Part shown: one piece after another, positions 1 to 12,501 of the stretch
How positions within the stretch are numbered: position 1 is the first letter of the stretch
Layout: each line of letters starts with the position of its first letter
NCBI RefSeq assembly: GCF_963576545.1
Contig: NC_083638.1
Span: 30,093,900-30,157,899 of the forward strand
DNA length: 64,000 bases
Reading direction: 5' to 3'
Source: Limanda limanda
Lineage: Eukaryota > Chordata > Actinopteri > Pleuronectiformes > Pleuronectidae
The notes under the pieces: generated by a model
Seen by the model: the letters and a program-made list of their open reading frames with translations, nothing else
The model's database searches: none
Told to the model about the DNA's origin: nothing
Translations under genes and position numbers: made by a program

Positions 1-185
1 GCTTGTCCCTAAAAGGATTAGTTCGAGCCAGTAGATTAGGCTTCACATTTGGTCGACAGACATGAAAGCAGTACCGATCTTCATATAAAACAGAAAAGTG
101 GTAAACTAGTACCAAGTACTAAGTATCACACTTTTATTAAACTCTGAGTAACCTAATGCCTTGCCTACCAGAACTAATTGTCGTA

Positions 186-1337
186 CTTACTAAAGGCCGG
201 CGCATGCTTCTGCGTTTTCACGGGCCCGGAGACGCAGGAGCCCTTCCGGGCCCCTCACGCCCCTTCGTACGTCCTTACGTGCGTCGGCCAATTTTTCTAA
301 CTACACGGCAAAGCCCCGCAAGCGTCACCCAGCCGCAAGGGCTGTGATTGGTCTGCTGACTACATCATTTCCGGAGTCGCATTTCCGGTTCATGCCCGGA
401 AACCACGGAAGTTTTAGAAGAACGAATATGGACCAAATAGAAGAGCACATGGCAGAAGAGGTCCGAAACTATGACCACTAGTATAACCCGTCACTGACCG
501 GCGGATTTTTCCGCCAGAAAAAGGCTCTGAGGAGCCGCCGTGGCGATGTAAATAAATCGCTCCTCTTCGTGCCACACACGAAGAAGAGCCGACTTCGACA
601 AAAAACATTACTCCGCCTAGTGTTCTGGCGGGGAATTGCATGGCAACCCGCGCAACGGTTGGAAAACCATGAATGAGAACGAGTCCTGCGTTACAGCTGC
701 GTGCCTGCAGGCCCCTGACAACGCAGAAGCATGCTCCGGCCTTTAGCCGACACGTAAAGGCCGGCGCATGCTTCTGCAACTGCGGCTTTTCACGCAGTTG
801 TGTCGACGGACTCGTTTTCATTTATGGTTCTCCAAAGGTTGTGCGTGTTGCAAAGCAATTCACCGCCGCAACACTAGGGGGAGTAACGTTTTGTGTCGAA
901 GACAGCTTTAGAGACGCCTTCTTTGTGCATGGCAGTTGTCGTCGACTGTTTATTTACATCACCACTGCTGCTCCTCATAGCCTTTTTCTGGCGGACAAAT
1001 TTGTCCCATATCTTTCGTTATAAAAGTGGTCATACTTTTCGGATCTCTTCTGCCAAACACTCTTCTATTTGGTCCATATTTGTTTTTCAAAATCTTGTGG
1101 TCCGTGGTTTCTGCCGGTATTATGGGGCATAAAACCTGAAATTTTACTCTGGAAAGGATGTAGTTAGCAAACCAATCACACCTTGCTGGCTGCGTGAGGC
1201 TTGCCTAGCTTTGTCTATAGTTAGAAAAATTGGGTGACGCACGCAAGAAGGGATACACAAGCACACAAGGGACACGCAAGGGCTCTTGCACTTGCGTGTC
1301 CCTGAAAATGCGGAAGCATGCGCTGGCCTTAAGTAAG
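186..1337. repeat. Foldback-type element: near-complete palindrome about 1.15 kb long
   Basis: The left part (186 to about 745) is a diverged reverse complement of the right part (about 755 to 1337). The match includes the terminal pair CTTACTAAAGGCC / GGCCTTAAGTAAG, the pair near 300/1225 around AATTTTTCTAACTA, and the pair near 427/1080 around TATGGACCAAATAGAAGAG. The arms meet at a 9-nt centre (746-754). The terminal motif TAAAGGCCGGCGCATGC occurs at the left end and just right of the centre, and its complement lies just left of the centre and at the right end. Each half therefore looks like a unit with its own inverted ends. The element is GC/CpG-rich compared with its surroundings. No transposase is visible, so it is non-autonomous. 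The superfamily is unassigned because I see no convincing target-site duplication. Short ORFs inside it are not credible genes. Confidence 0.8.
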
Positions 1338-3579
1338 CCACATCTTGACATAATATTACTGAAATAGCATTTCTTCTTCATTTTCAATACATCAAAAATT
1401 CTAAACTAATAACATATACTTTTACGTATCTTGTATTCATGGAGAGTGTATCAAAGGAAACAGTAAGCTTTACTAAACGTCCCATGTAAGTACTGCTCTC
1501 CAGATGTTGGGCACAGCAAATGTGATGAATATGTGTCAGAATTAAGCTTCCTTAATAATTTCTATTGAAACCTGCTTTGAACTGTCAAAGTTTTCTTGCC
1601 TACGTGCTTGCTGACAGGAAAACCCACAAGCAGAGTCTTGGCTACAAACCCTCATGCATCGACTTGTCAGGAGACACAGTATATCTCATATCAACACTTC
1701 ATTATGTCCTTTCCATGTTCCCCTGCTACAGATGAGCATTTCACTTTGTTCCTAAAAACACAACAGACAGCAAAATGAGCAGTCTAGCTGGGGTAAGTAA
1801 GTCAGACATCTTTAAAAAGTCTAAAATATTACGCATCTTACCTTGTAAGTGCTTATGCATGACATAGCTAGAGTAGAGTTGAGCTTGTCCTGATTAGCTG
1901 AGATGTTGTATTTCTTGAAAATGTCACTCCCAATAGCAGCAGTTATGATCATAGAACCAATTTCAACACAAAATCTGTGTGGAATGGACCTTTATTCTAA
2001 CCCATATCTTTAGTTCACTTCACCCTGTTTTACAGTCATATTAAAGTCACTGTAATTTAACATAAGAAAGGTATTTATTTCAGGATTTTACAGATGTGCA
2101 TTGTTACTGTTTGTTCAACCAGTACATGATATAGCTAATTTATCTTTCTGTTTCATTTCATCTCCAAATGAAGTGCTACAGTGAGCAAATTAACAGAGTG
2201 GCTACTCAACAAGAGCTTCTTCAGACACACAGAGCAGTAGTGGGGCTAAAACATGAAAGGTACTTTGATTGGTTTACTTAGTTTAGCATGTTCTGCGACA
2301 TTCACATGTTTCGTGTGAATACTACCATTTATCTTACCTAAGATTGTTATAGGATTATAGGAATATAGTGATTTGTTAAATATCCTCTTGCCGTAATGCT
2401 TTGAAATTTGCTGTACAAATAAATTTGCCTTGTCTTATGTTACTTCAGAAGGCAACAACATCTTCTACTATCCTAAGTACCAGGCCAAGCTGGCTGCGGT
2501 TGTACCGTGGTTCAGCCTCAGTTCAGCCTTCAGCAGTTCCGCCCCAGAACCTTGTGTTTTGCATTTTGACCTTTGTCTATCACTGTTTCCACTAATGCAG
2601 GTGGTTTTGGGGGGGATGTTGGGCTAAAAACAGCACTAATGCTATGTAATAATGGAAAGAGTATTTGAGTATTGTCTTTTGTAACAGCATACTATTGATA
2701 AGGCTTTTAAATCCCTTTATGAATGGCAAACTAACAAAACTGAAGGTAAAGATTTTCTCACCCTTCATCTATTGCTGTGTGCTGTCTGCCCACTGTTCCC
2801 CACAGTAGCCTATTAGTGATGCATTCCGCTGCTTATATTCCTTCCAGCTAATTTCTTTTTTCAAAGGATGAAGGGTGTGAAAAAATAGTTATGTCAATAG
2901 TGTGTTTTACGGCAGTCTAAAAGTAGTCTCCGTATTCTTCCACCAAGTGAAACAGTTTTATTTTCATAAGATCAGCATTGTTCTCTTTGAAATTCAGCCA
3001 AGTAACTTAGCAACACCATGCACCCACATGCAGCTCCTGTATTTTTGTCATACACATGAATCATGTGAATCAAACTTTAACTATACTTTACAACGGCTTT
3101 CATAAATTTCCTCTGTACCAATGACTGTTGTTTTCCTTACATTCATTTTGGTGCATACATACATGTACATAGTGTTTAACAGGAGGATTCATTCTGTCAC
3201 TCTGCGTAGAAAGATAAAGTGTAAATAATCAGAAATTTGATTAATGCTCATCGTGGAGAGAAATGGGAAGGAAGAGTCGGAGAGAAGAGCATACAGGGAC
3301 AGAGAGGGAGCAAATGTCCTTTGAAAAAATACCCTATGAAAGTTAAGTGGTTTTAGATATGAGGTTTTATTTGATTGAAACAATGCATTTGGCTGCCAGG
3401 GATTTTTATTTGATGCAGTAGATGATTTTGGCTAGATTCAATAGAAATATTGCCTAAATTAAAATGGGCACTTTTACCATTAAATGTATAGGCATAACAC
3501 ACAGTAAAATATAGGACAGTATGTAGAACAGGAAACACACCATAACAGTACAAGAGTTTAGGTTGGGATGGCACCAAGC
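1338..3579. other. Gene-free AT-rich sequence
   Basis: I see no recognisable gene, repeat family or strong structure here. The short ORFs are chance ones without homology that I can recognise. Confidence 0.5.
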
Positions 3580-4250
3580 TTTTCTGACACCTTAATACCT
3601 GTTTTTTTATTCAGTTATCCAATCAGCCAATCACATGGCAGTAGTGTAAAAACATCATGCAGTCACAGGTCACAATCTTCAGTTAATGTTCACATCAAAC
3701 ATCAGACTGGAGAAAAATGTGAATTCCGCAACTTTGACCATGGTAGATTGTTGGTTTGAGTGTTTCTGAAACTGCTGCTCTCCTGGGATTTTCACACACA
3801 GCACTCTGGAGTTAAACCAGAATGGTGTGAAAAACAAAAACACCCAGTGAGCAGCTGTTCTGGGGATGAAAACCCTTTGTTGGTGAGAGATCAGAGGAGA
3901 TATCAGACTGGTTGGAGCTGACAGAAAGGCTCCAGTAACTCAGATAACTTCTCTTTACAACTGTGGTGAACAGAGAAGCATCTCAGAATGAACAGCATGT
4001 TAAGCTGGATGGTTCTAGAGCAGCAGAGACCATGTCAGCTTCCTCTCCTGTCAGCCAACGACTGAAATGTGGGACAGCAGTGACACAGACTCACCAACAC
4101 TGGGCAGTTGAAGACTGAAAAACATATTGAATCCTGATTCCTGCTGAGGCTGCAGATGGAAGAGTCAGGATGTTGCATTAACAGTGTGGAGGTGAACCCA
4201 AACCCACCAGGTATTAGTATGGTGTCCCTAAAGTGCTTGGTCAGTGTAGA
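3580..4250 (+). pseudogene. Degenerate, internally deleted Tc1-like transposon relic
   Basis: The block from about 3614 (CCAATCAGCCAATCACATGG) through about 4190 follows the layout of a common vertebrate Tc1 family: left terminal region, then a decayed transposase start (about 3705 onward, GGAGAAAAATGTGAATTCCG), then helix-turn-helix codons (CTGGGATTTTCACACACAGC near 3783). The middle, including most of the DDE domain, is missing. The last part (4207-4250, GGTATTAGTATGGTGTCCCT then AAAGTG and CAGTGTA) matches the usual 3' terminus of the family. The reading frame is broken by stops and indels, so no transposase is made. The left end is diverged and its border is approximate. The family identity is from memory of the consensus and is not computed. 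Confidence 0.7.
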
Positions 4251-6344
4251 AGCCACAGTCGATCCATCATGGGCATCATCAACTCTAATTGGAACATTAT
4301 TATGCATTTCTTTCAACTGTCCACAAACTGCTAGGACACTCCCCAAGTAAACAGGTATGTTAAGAACATGTTTCTTGAGTGTCAGTTCAGAGCTCTGCAT
4401 TGGGTCTATTTGTGTAACAGGTAAAATATATATTTATATAAAGATTAACGAAACGTGGGCTGACAGGCTTTCTGAAGAAAACTGAAACAAAAATCACTGA
4501 GCAGTGTTATTAACACCTAAATCAGCTTAATGAAGCCTGCTCAGCAACAAGGATTAATTTTACAGTGATAGCCTATCAAACCACCTTTGACCTGTGGTTC
4601 TGGGGATGAATACGTTCTCGGTTGTGTTGCTGCTTGTAAAAGTACCAAAAAAGTATTCTCTTTTGATAGCCACAAGCCAGGCACGTTGTTAAAGCGGAAA
4701 CACATTGACAGCTGCAGGAGCACAGGTGATACAACAATTCACAGATACTTTTCCAACAACACAACTCAAACACCAAAATGAGATGACGACAAATTCTATA
4801 ACCAATTTAATGAGTGATTAATCACTGGGGATGTGTCAGGTCAGGGGTCATATGGTAATGGCTCTGGGTAAGTCTGGACTTGGAGATAATTGTGGGTAAT
4901 GGGTCGGGTCCAGTACGGAAGGTACAGGTTTGCCAAAATGGACCCATTCAAGGACTCACAGTGACACCTGCAGACACACACAGACAAACCCAGAGCTTCT
5001 CCTCTTCTGAAGCTTGTCCGCTTTTGGTCCATTTTTACACGATTCATCACAACTTATCACTTGACTTTTGATCTTACTTTGTAATTGGTGCAGCCCAAAA
5101 TGTAATAAAATACAATAACTGAAAAACAAAACAAAAAGTATACACACAATGTGCAATTACTCAATAAAATACTCAAAATGCACATTTTGTATCAACAAGT
5201 CAGTTTCCAAAACTAGAGTAACTATAATATGTGACTTCAGCCCTGGGAGTCCACTCTAGACTGCATGGCAGATCACAGCAATCACTTGTCTCAGTTTATT
5301 TAGAGGAAACTGAGGCTTTCATCTACAGTGCTTAACCTGAATTACCTCAGTGTAATAAATCCAATTTGTAATTGAATTATAAACCTTCTGCTAAGCCCCT
5401 CAGATAAGGAGAGGCAGCTAACCAAATGGAAAAATGATTTGCTCAGGTTCGCTCTGAATTATGATATGCAGATCGTCTTTGGTGGACAGTACACTTAAGA
5501 CTCCAGACAGGGACTATGGAAGTGATATTATTATCCCTAGTGCCTGTGCAGAATACAGAGAGAGATTCACAATATATAGGTAAAATGGTCAGACTGTTTA
5601 ACCTGACATTAACCCTCTTTTCCATTGCACCAAAGAAGAAAAAACACAAAGCTGTCCATCTATTTGTCGATCTAACTACAAATGTACACATCTGTATATT
5701 TTCCTGTATATCTCTCTGTTTCATGGACACATGCACGGACACACACACAGACTGACAGGGAGGTACACATACGCACACAAACTTATTGCGGGGCCACAAG
5801 CGGAGCGGCCGCAGCTCGTAAAGCAAGAGGTGACGGGCTGATTGATCCCCTGGTGAAAATGGGCGATATTCCCCCAACATCGATATCAATAAAGCCTCTT
5901 AGGCTTGAGGCTTCTCAGGGCCTGCTTTTGTTTCTCTTCCGAGTAGAGCTAAGAAAAATCTATAGTCAATTGATGGTGTCTAGGAGAAAGGCTCTATTGG
6001 AGTATATCAAATCAACGTATCGGGGGAAGGGAAGGTTAGCCCTGTGAATTAGACTGTTTTTGCTCCAAGTTTAGCAGCAGAGTGAGAAAGATGTTCATTG
6101 CCATATTTTCAAGCCATTGGAAAAGGTGGACAATAGACAGAAGGATAGATAAGGTTATGTCTTTTTTAAGGTGTGTAATGACGAGGATGAATATGCTTCA
6201 AGAAAAGTCGATTCTCACTGGCTCACAGACAATTGTAGAGTGGCAATATTAAAATGTTAAGGAACATGCATTCTGGAACATCTGCGGAAAGTAAGTGTAA
6301 ATGAGTATTTCTAAAAATTCTATTCATTAGAAAATAAATATTTC
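4251..6344. other. Gene-free sequence
   Basis: Nothing is recognisable beyond a short CA-rich stretch near 5735-5775. The ORFs here (up to about 148 codons) show no conserved domain that I can identify and overlap on both strands. Confidence 0.45.
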
Positions 6345-6760
6345 CTTAAAGGAGACATATTATGCTTTTTTAGTACGTCCCTTTCCTCTAGTGTGTTATG
6401 ATTTTTGTGTACCTAAAAAGATCTGTTAGATGTTCACCCAGAGAAAATGCTGCTCTGAAGCTGTAGTAGCTGATACGTCTGCACCACCACCACAGCCTCT
6501 TACAAACCATATAAAGAGAGGGAGAGGCTATACTTTCCTAAACATGCTGGAAGTGGTTGACCAATAACAACAGGGCCAACTCGCCAATCAGAGCAGACTG
6601 GGCTTTATCGGGACGGGGACTTAAAGGAGCTACAACCAAGAGTTTTAAACAGAGGCTGAAAAGAGGATCAGCAGCAATGGGAAATATGAGGAAAATGATT
6701 TGTGTTTTCTGAACAGTAGAGCACATTTACTGAAAAGTCATAATTTGTAAAATATGCTTC
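6345..6760. repeat. MITE-like dispersed fish repeat (ACATATTATG family)
   Basis: It begins TTAAAGGAGACATATTATGC and carries the internal block CCAATCAGAGCAGACTGGGC at 6580-6600. Both are hallmarks of a short non-autonomous repeat that I recognise from many teleost genomes. The usual right end (complement of the left terminus) is not clearly preserved. There is no coding capacity. A second fragment carrying the internal block lies near 53727. Confidence 0.55.
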
Positions 6761-6769
6761 ATCATTTGA

Positions 6770-7065
6770 CACCACCCATTCACACACCAATGTTCAGGGA
6801 GGTACCATGCAGGGCGATGGCCTTACCATCAGGAGTTATTTGGGGCTGAGGGTCCTTTCCCCAATGATGCTCAAGCATCTGAGGACAGGAGGTGTGACTT
6901 TGTGATTTTGAAGAGTGTATGTAATTGTAATTTCTGTGTGTTATCCGTGTCATGATGTGCTTCCCAGTAATCTTTCTTAGTTAAAGCATACTTACTACTT
7001 TAGTTTGAGATATCATTTAGCTGAGGTTTTTATCCAAAACGACATACAATAAGAAAGTAAATATC
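6770..7065. repeat. Dispersed fish repeat fragment (TTTATCCAAA...GAC family)
   Basis: CACCCATTCACACACCAATG, GGCCTTACCATCAGGAGTTA and CATTTAGCTGAGGTTTTTAT followed by CCAAAACGACATACAATAAG are diverged versions of blocks in a widespread teleost dispersed repeat. The same family appears at 10150-10330. Borders are approximate and the assignment is from recalled consensus. Confidence 0.45.
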
Positions 7066-10000
7066 ACAGTTCACATTTGTTTTATGAGTTTAACTTCCTG
7101 TCCCTGTGTGTTATTTCTGTATCTTGTTAATAATTAGTTATCAGTATATGTAAACCCTTTTAGAAATGGAATTCAGATATCCACACTTTAGTAACACTGG
7201 TTTTACATAGGCTACACATTGCTTTAACACTTGATGGTGGGGGTGCCTGATTCTAGGTGCTACTGTTGTCTAAAGACATCAACTAATCACAGCATCTTGG
7301 GACACACACGGCGAAGCTTGCTCTCATCTTAACATACCAAACCAGCTGTCCATGCAAAGCTAAAGTGAGGTACATGGAGAGTTAAACTCCATCACCAGAT
7401 GCCCGCATACCTCGGTAAACATCTGCCTCGACCTGCAGGGCCTGTATTTAACAGGATGTGATTGGCTGGTACCTGCTGCACACTAGAGGTTTTTCAAATC
7501 TTAACTGGGAGACCACATAAATAGTGACAGATGTGACCAGATGTGAATATTTTAATCCTAACGTCACACACACTAGCAACGAGAGTCTTAAAGGCAGACA
7601 TATGTTGTTAAAAAACACACAACATCTGATTGGTGACGTGGGTTTCTGCTCACTCACTTCAATTGCCGTCCCTTTCATACTACATAAGTCTCCCCAATTT
7701 CAATCAAACATGATTGGGCTTTGTTCTGCATAAAGCAAAGCCCCCCACATACAGACAAACAGCAAGTGCTTTGGTGTGTATAGTATAGCCATAAACAGCC
7801 ATAACAAGCTGCAAAACAATCTTGTGTTTTTAAGTAATAATTATGTTTAGTTATACCCATGCTGGTCAAAATAATGTGCTTTTTTAATTTAGATTTATAC
7901 ATTTTTTTGTCATGTGCATGGCCATTCTTTCTCTTCACTGTCGCTGCAGTTGAATCAGTGGTTGAAGAGACCCTAAGCAGGCCAGCCTCTGGATAATTAT
8001 TCTTTTCCAATCACTGTGACTGTCTAATTGCAGTCCTAGCTGCTAATTTATGCACGCCTTTGTTTTCTTCAAGGAACGCATTTCAAAAAACACATCAAAC
8101 GATTTCTGATATGTAAAGAATACAGAAAAAAGCACAGGCTGCAGCCGCTTAAAAATAAATTCTTGATTATTTTCATATGATAATAAGTCAGAGAAAATGA
8201 GGAAATCAAAAGGGAAGTCATATAATGATGTATGGGCACAAATATGGCACTTATTGTATTTTTTTCCTAGCGTTGAATACATTACCATATATTGCGTGTT
8301 TTCATTTGCCTTAAGCTGGAGTTATGTAGGACAGCTTGGTGACCATCATTCACAAGCTGTTATCATTTCTGCTCATAGTCTGTCAAGCACAGATCTCACA
8401 CACATAACTGGCATTGTTTTTAATGTAAATGATGTTGCAATGTGATGAGGAGCCATTAAATGCACACACATAAACACATGCATATAAATATAAATCCAGC
8501 CTAACCACCCCCTCAGACACACACACACATACAGATACACTGTGACACCAGTGCATAGGGGAACAGCGGTGCTTACTTTGCATGAGGACAGGTAAAAAAC
8601 ATACAAATCCACAGTGGACACCCACTGTAATTGAATGTGACTCCCTCTGTATACTATCCATAGCGCCGGGATCTTGGCAGCTAATTGGAATATACAGCTC
8701 CCTAAACCACTGGTGAAATCCGCAGAGAGGCTGGGTTGTCAGCCGCCGATGGCCCGCTGCGGGTTTCGCTATGTTAAGTTGGCATGGGACTCTCATACTG
8801 CTAACATTGAAGATGAGGGCTGGAATGAGAGACAAATTGGAGGCTCAAATGTAGAATGACAAGATGTGTATATACCTTTGTGTGTGTGTGTGTGGATGTG
8901 TGCGTATGTGTGTTGTTTCTACATGAAAGAGCTTGTGAGTGTGTGAGTGCAGGCTTGTGCATGGACTGGTCTGTTTGTCTCCACCGACTCTATTTCAATG
9001 TATTATGGGTAGAAAATGTCACCGTAGCTCTCATTGCTGTCTATTGTGATTGCTTTCAAAGACTGTCATTGTGTCGTCTTTACCTATGCTGCCTCACTGG
9101 GGATAATGTGCATCTCTGTGTTTAGTAGTGTTTATTGTGAATATTGTGTTGGCAACAATAAGAAGGTTATTTATTATTTTTCTCAACCCCTATACACTTT
9201 TTGACCTTGAATCATCCACTAATGTACAGCTGGGATGTAAAGGATGTATCAGATCTATGTAGCATATTGTACTCTCCTGGTATCACTGTCCCCCCTGGTA
9301 GGGTTTGATCTTTTCAAGGCCCTGAGGTATAATCTTTGGTATCTTGAGTGTATGGGTAGCAGTTGGTTTCATATGGGCTTGGATCAGCGGCAGTCATGTC
9401 AAGACAGGTGGAGTGAGCCCTACAGGTTTTCAGTTCTGAGCAAGTACATGTTAAGTGAATGGAAGACAGGCATGACTTAAAGGAAGCCATCCTTTTTACA
9501 CAGCACATAAGTGAGTCACTAACATAGTTCAAAGGCGCCATGTTTCCATCACGGTCACTGGCAGTCAGTTTGTTAAAACAGTACGTAAATGTCAGTGAAG
9601 AAGAGCATGAGAGATTTGTTACTGTGAGGCTCTTCCCTGTGGTCCAGTGCAGACCTGGTACACACAACTCCAAAAGGTATCAGTGGAAAGGATGTGTGTG
9701 CTCTGTCTTTTCTTTGCCAGCACAAGTCTATAAACTGTGATGAATGTCTGTTAATAACTCGGCTGATCATCCAACCACTCGTTTTCATTTCCCTGTTCTA
9801 TTGCTCTGTCATGTTCTCACCATATTCCACAATCTCATCAATTACTCAACCAGTAGCCACAGCTGCCAAAATAAAATCCCAAAGTGGTATTTATGTAAAG
9901 ACATTTAGTCTTTTCCCACATGGTTGATGATGTCTGCATTTACCTTTATCCTTCCATAAGTGTTTTGTTTAATTCTTCAACTACTACAAACTTTAACAAG

Positions 10001-10149
10001 CCTAGTTTTGTTCATATAGTTGCAGAACAAACCTGCTGTATCTGGATGGACTCAGGTTTTCCTTGTTTGTTTTGGATTAGGTAATGTTACTCATTCTTGG
10101 CTATTTAATCAAAACAAATAAACCCGTCCGTTCACTGCTCCTTCAGCAG
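7066..10149. other. Gene-free sequence with short TG-rich runs
   Basis: It contains a short (TG)n run near 8879-8895 and CA-rich sequence near 8515-8535. No gene, RNA or repeat family is recognised in the rest. Confidence 0.45.
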
Positions 10150-10330
10150 CTCATTACCATTTACATTCCATTACATGTCATTTGTCTGATTCTTTTATCC
10201 AAAGCACCTTACAATAAGTACATTCAACATCTATGAGGGGCCATTTTTGGGGTCAGCATCTTTTGCCCTAGGCCACTTCGGCATGTGCTGGGATTTGGAC
10301 TGCTGACATTCTGGTCTACCAAGGCGCACC
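10150..10330. repeat. Dispersed fish repeat fragment
   Basis: TTACATGTCATTTGTCTGAT, TTTTATCCAAAGCACCTTAC and AATAAGTACATTCAAC are the hallmark blocks of the teleost repeat also seen at 6770-7065. They are followed by CCTAGGCCACTTCGGCATGT and a diverged tail. No open frame is present. Confidence 0.6.
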
Positions 10331-11608
10331 ACTGATCCCAACAAGATGGAATTAGCTACTTCAAACATAAGCATTATCCGTACATAAAATACAACCTCTG
10401 TATTTACACAAACTACACGTTCAACAACCAGAATCAGCCGCTACAGTGAGCATCTGTCTGCCCGTGAAGAAGCAGACAGTTCGATCTGATGTCCCATTAT
10501 CACTGCACCACCGGTGTTGCGTGATCCACTACTGCTCACTCAGATGATGTTACCTACCAGTGTGTGGTCCAGAGGCAACTTCATGTGGTCTTTCTAGCGT
10601 TGAGACATTTCCAGTGGCAAATAGTATTTGTTACGTTCTGAAACAGTAGTGGTGATGTAAGTTATCTTAGGCCACTTTTTCAGGTTCAGGAGAAATGATG
10701 ATTATCGCTTTAACTGCCTATTGGCATCAAATCAAACTAAATCTAAGAGACTAATGGCTTGATTATATATATTTTGAATATTTACCAATATAAATAGCTA
10801 AAAAAAAAACACTTTTATGAGGCCTATAATAATTCAATTTCTGAGAGATTATGATTATGAGGGTGATTATAGCTGTTCCTGAGTTTGAGCTGCGCTTGTT
10901 TTGCACATCTTTAAAGAATTTGAACACCTTTGTTTGCTTGCTGTTTATCTTCAGTTTCATTTAGTAATCTCTGTAATGTCCCTCTGCCCAGCATTGTGCT
11001 TTGTCAGCCAAAAGCCACCAGCCTTGTATCTATCCCATGTAAATAATGAAACACATAATTATCATATCATAATTGCAGTAAAGATGGCTTTGACAGAAAT
11101 CATTTCCCGTATCTAATACAGCGCTAATCAAATCTGTTCCCCCACTCACTAACACGACCTCTGGTGATTGAGTTTCGGACATTGGTATGTGTGTGCCTGT
11201 GTGTGTGGTCATGGTAGATTGATGTGTGTCTCAGCTCTCTTATAAACATTTAAATTCTCTCTTCTTTGTTTTCCTTTTACTCTTCTTCACTCAAGCGCCT
11301 ACATTCTCTTTCATAGGTTTATGCAAGGTTTAAATACTGTTCATCCTTTCATCCTTTTCTTGTAAGTATGCATACTTACCTTGTGGGTTTATTCTCTCTT
11401 CTCCCTGCCTCAACACTCACAAATCACATTCTTTATTTGATAACTCACAAAGATGCTGATTAGATGCTGATTAATCAAGGTGCAGCAGTATGTATGTGTG
11501 TATGGATTCTTTCTGTGTCTCTGCTGCTTGTTCCCTTTCCATTGTTCCTTGGCTTGATTGATTGACAACTCGTCAGATGTAGCAAAGCTAGCCCGGTCAC
11601 GTGACCCA
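10331..11608. other. Gene-free sequence
   Basis: No recognisable gene or repeat. The composition is AT-rich and ordinary. Confidence 0.45.
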
Positions 11609-11703
11609 GCAGATGGCTGAGGAGACAGCCGACAGCAGTCACTGTGTATGCAAGCATGTAAATGAGTGAGTCTGAATTATCTCAAGCAATGGAATTCCCT
11701 TCA
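11609..11703. repeat. Diverged third copy (A) of the GATA-flanked duplicated unit
   Basis: GCAGATGGCTGAGGAGACAG through GGAATTCCCTTCAT aligns with the start of the two identical units at 11981 and 17868, sharing TATGCAAGCATGTAAATGAG. It has several substitutions and indels. It sits directly left of the first (TAGA)n tract, so it is an older copy of the same sequence. Confidence 0.75.
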
Positions 11704-11714
11704 TACAAACATGG

Positions 11715-12501
<787 letters not shown>

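Noticed and set aside
414..1132. ORFs of 79-135 codons inside the foldback element
   Set aside because: They lie in palindromic arms, appear on both strands and show no known domain. GC-rich repeats have few stops.
4035..4400. 121-codon minus-strand ORF
   Set aside because: Antisense over the Tc1 relic, with no recognisable domain.
5443..5889. 148-codon minus-strand ORF
   Set aside because: Partly translates CA-rich sequence and shows no conserved features.
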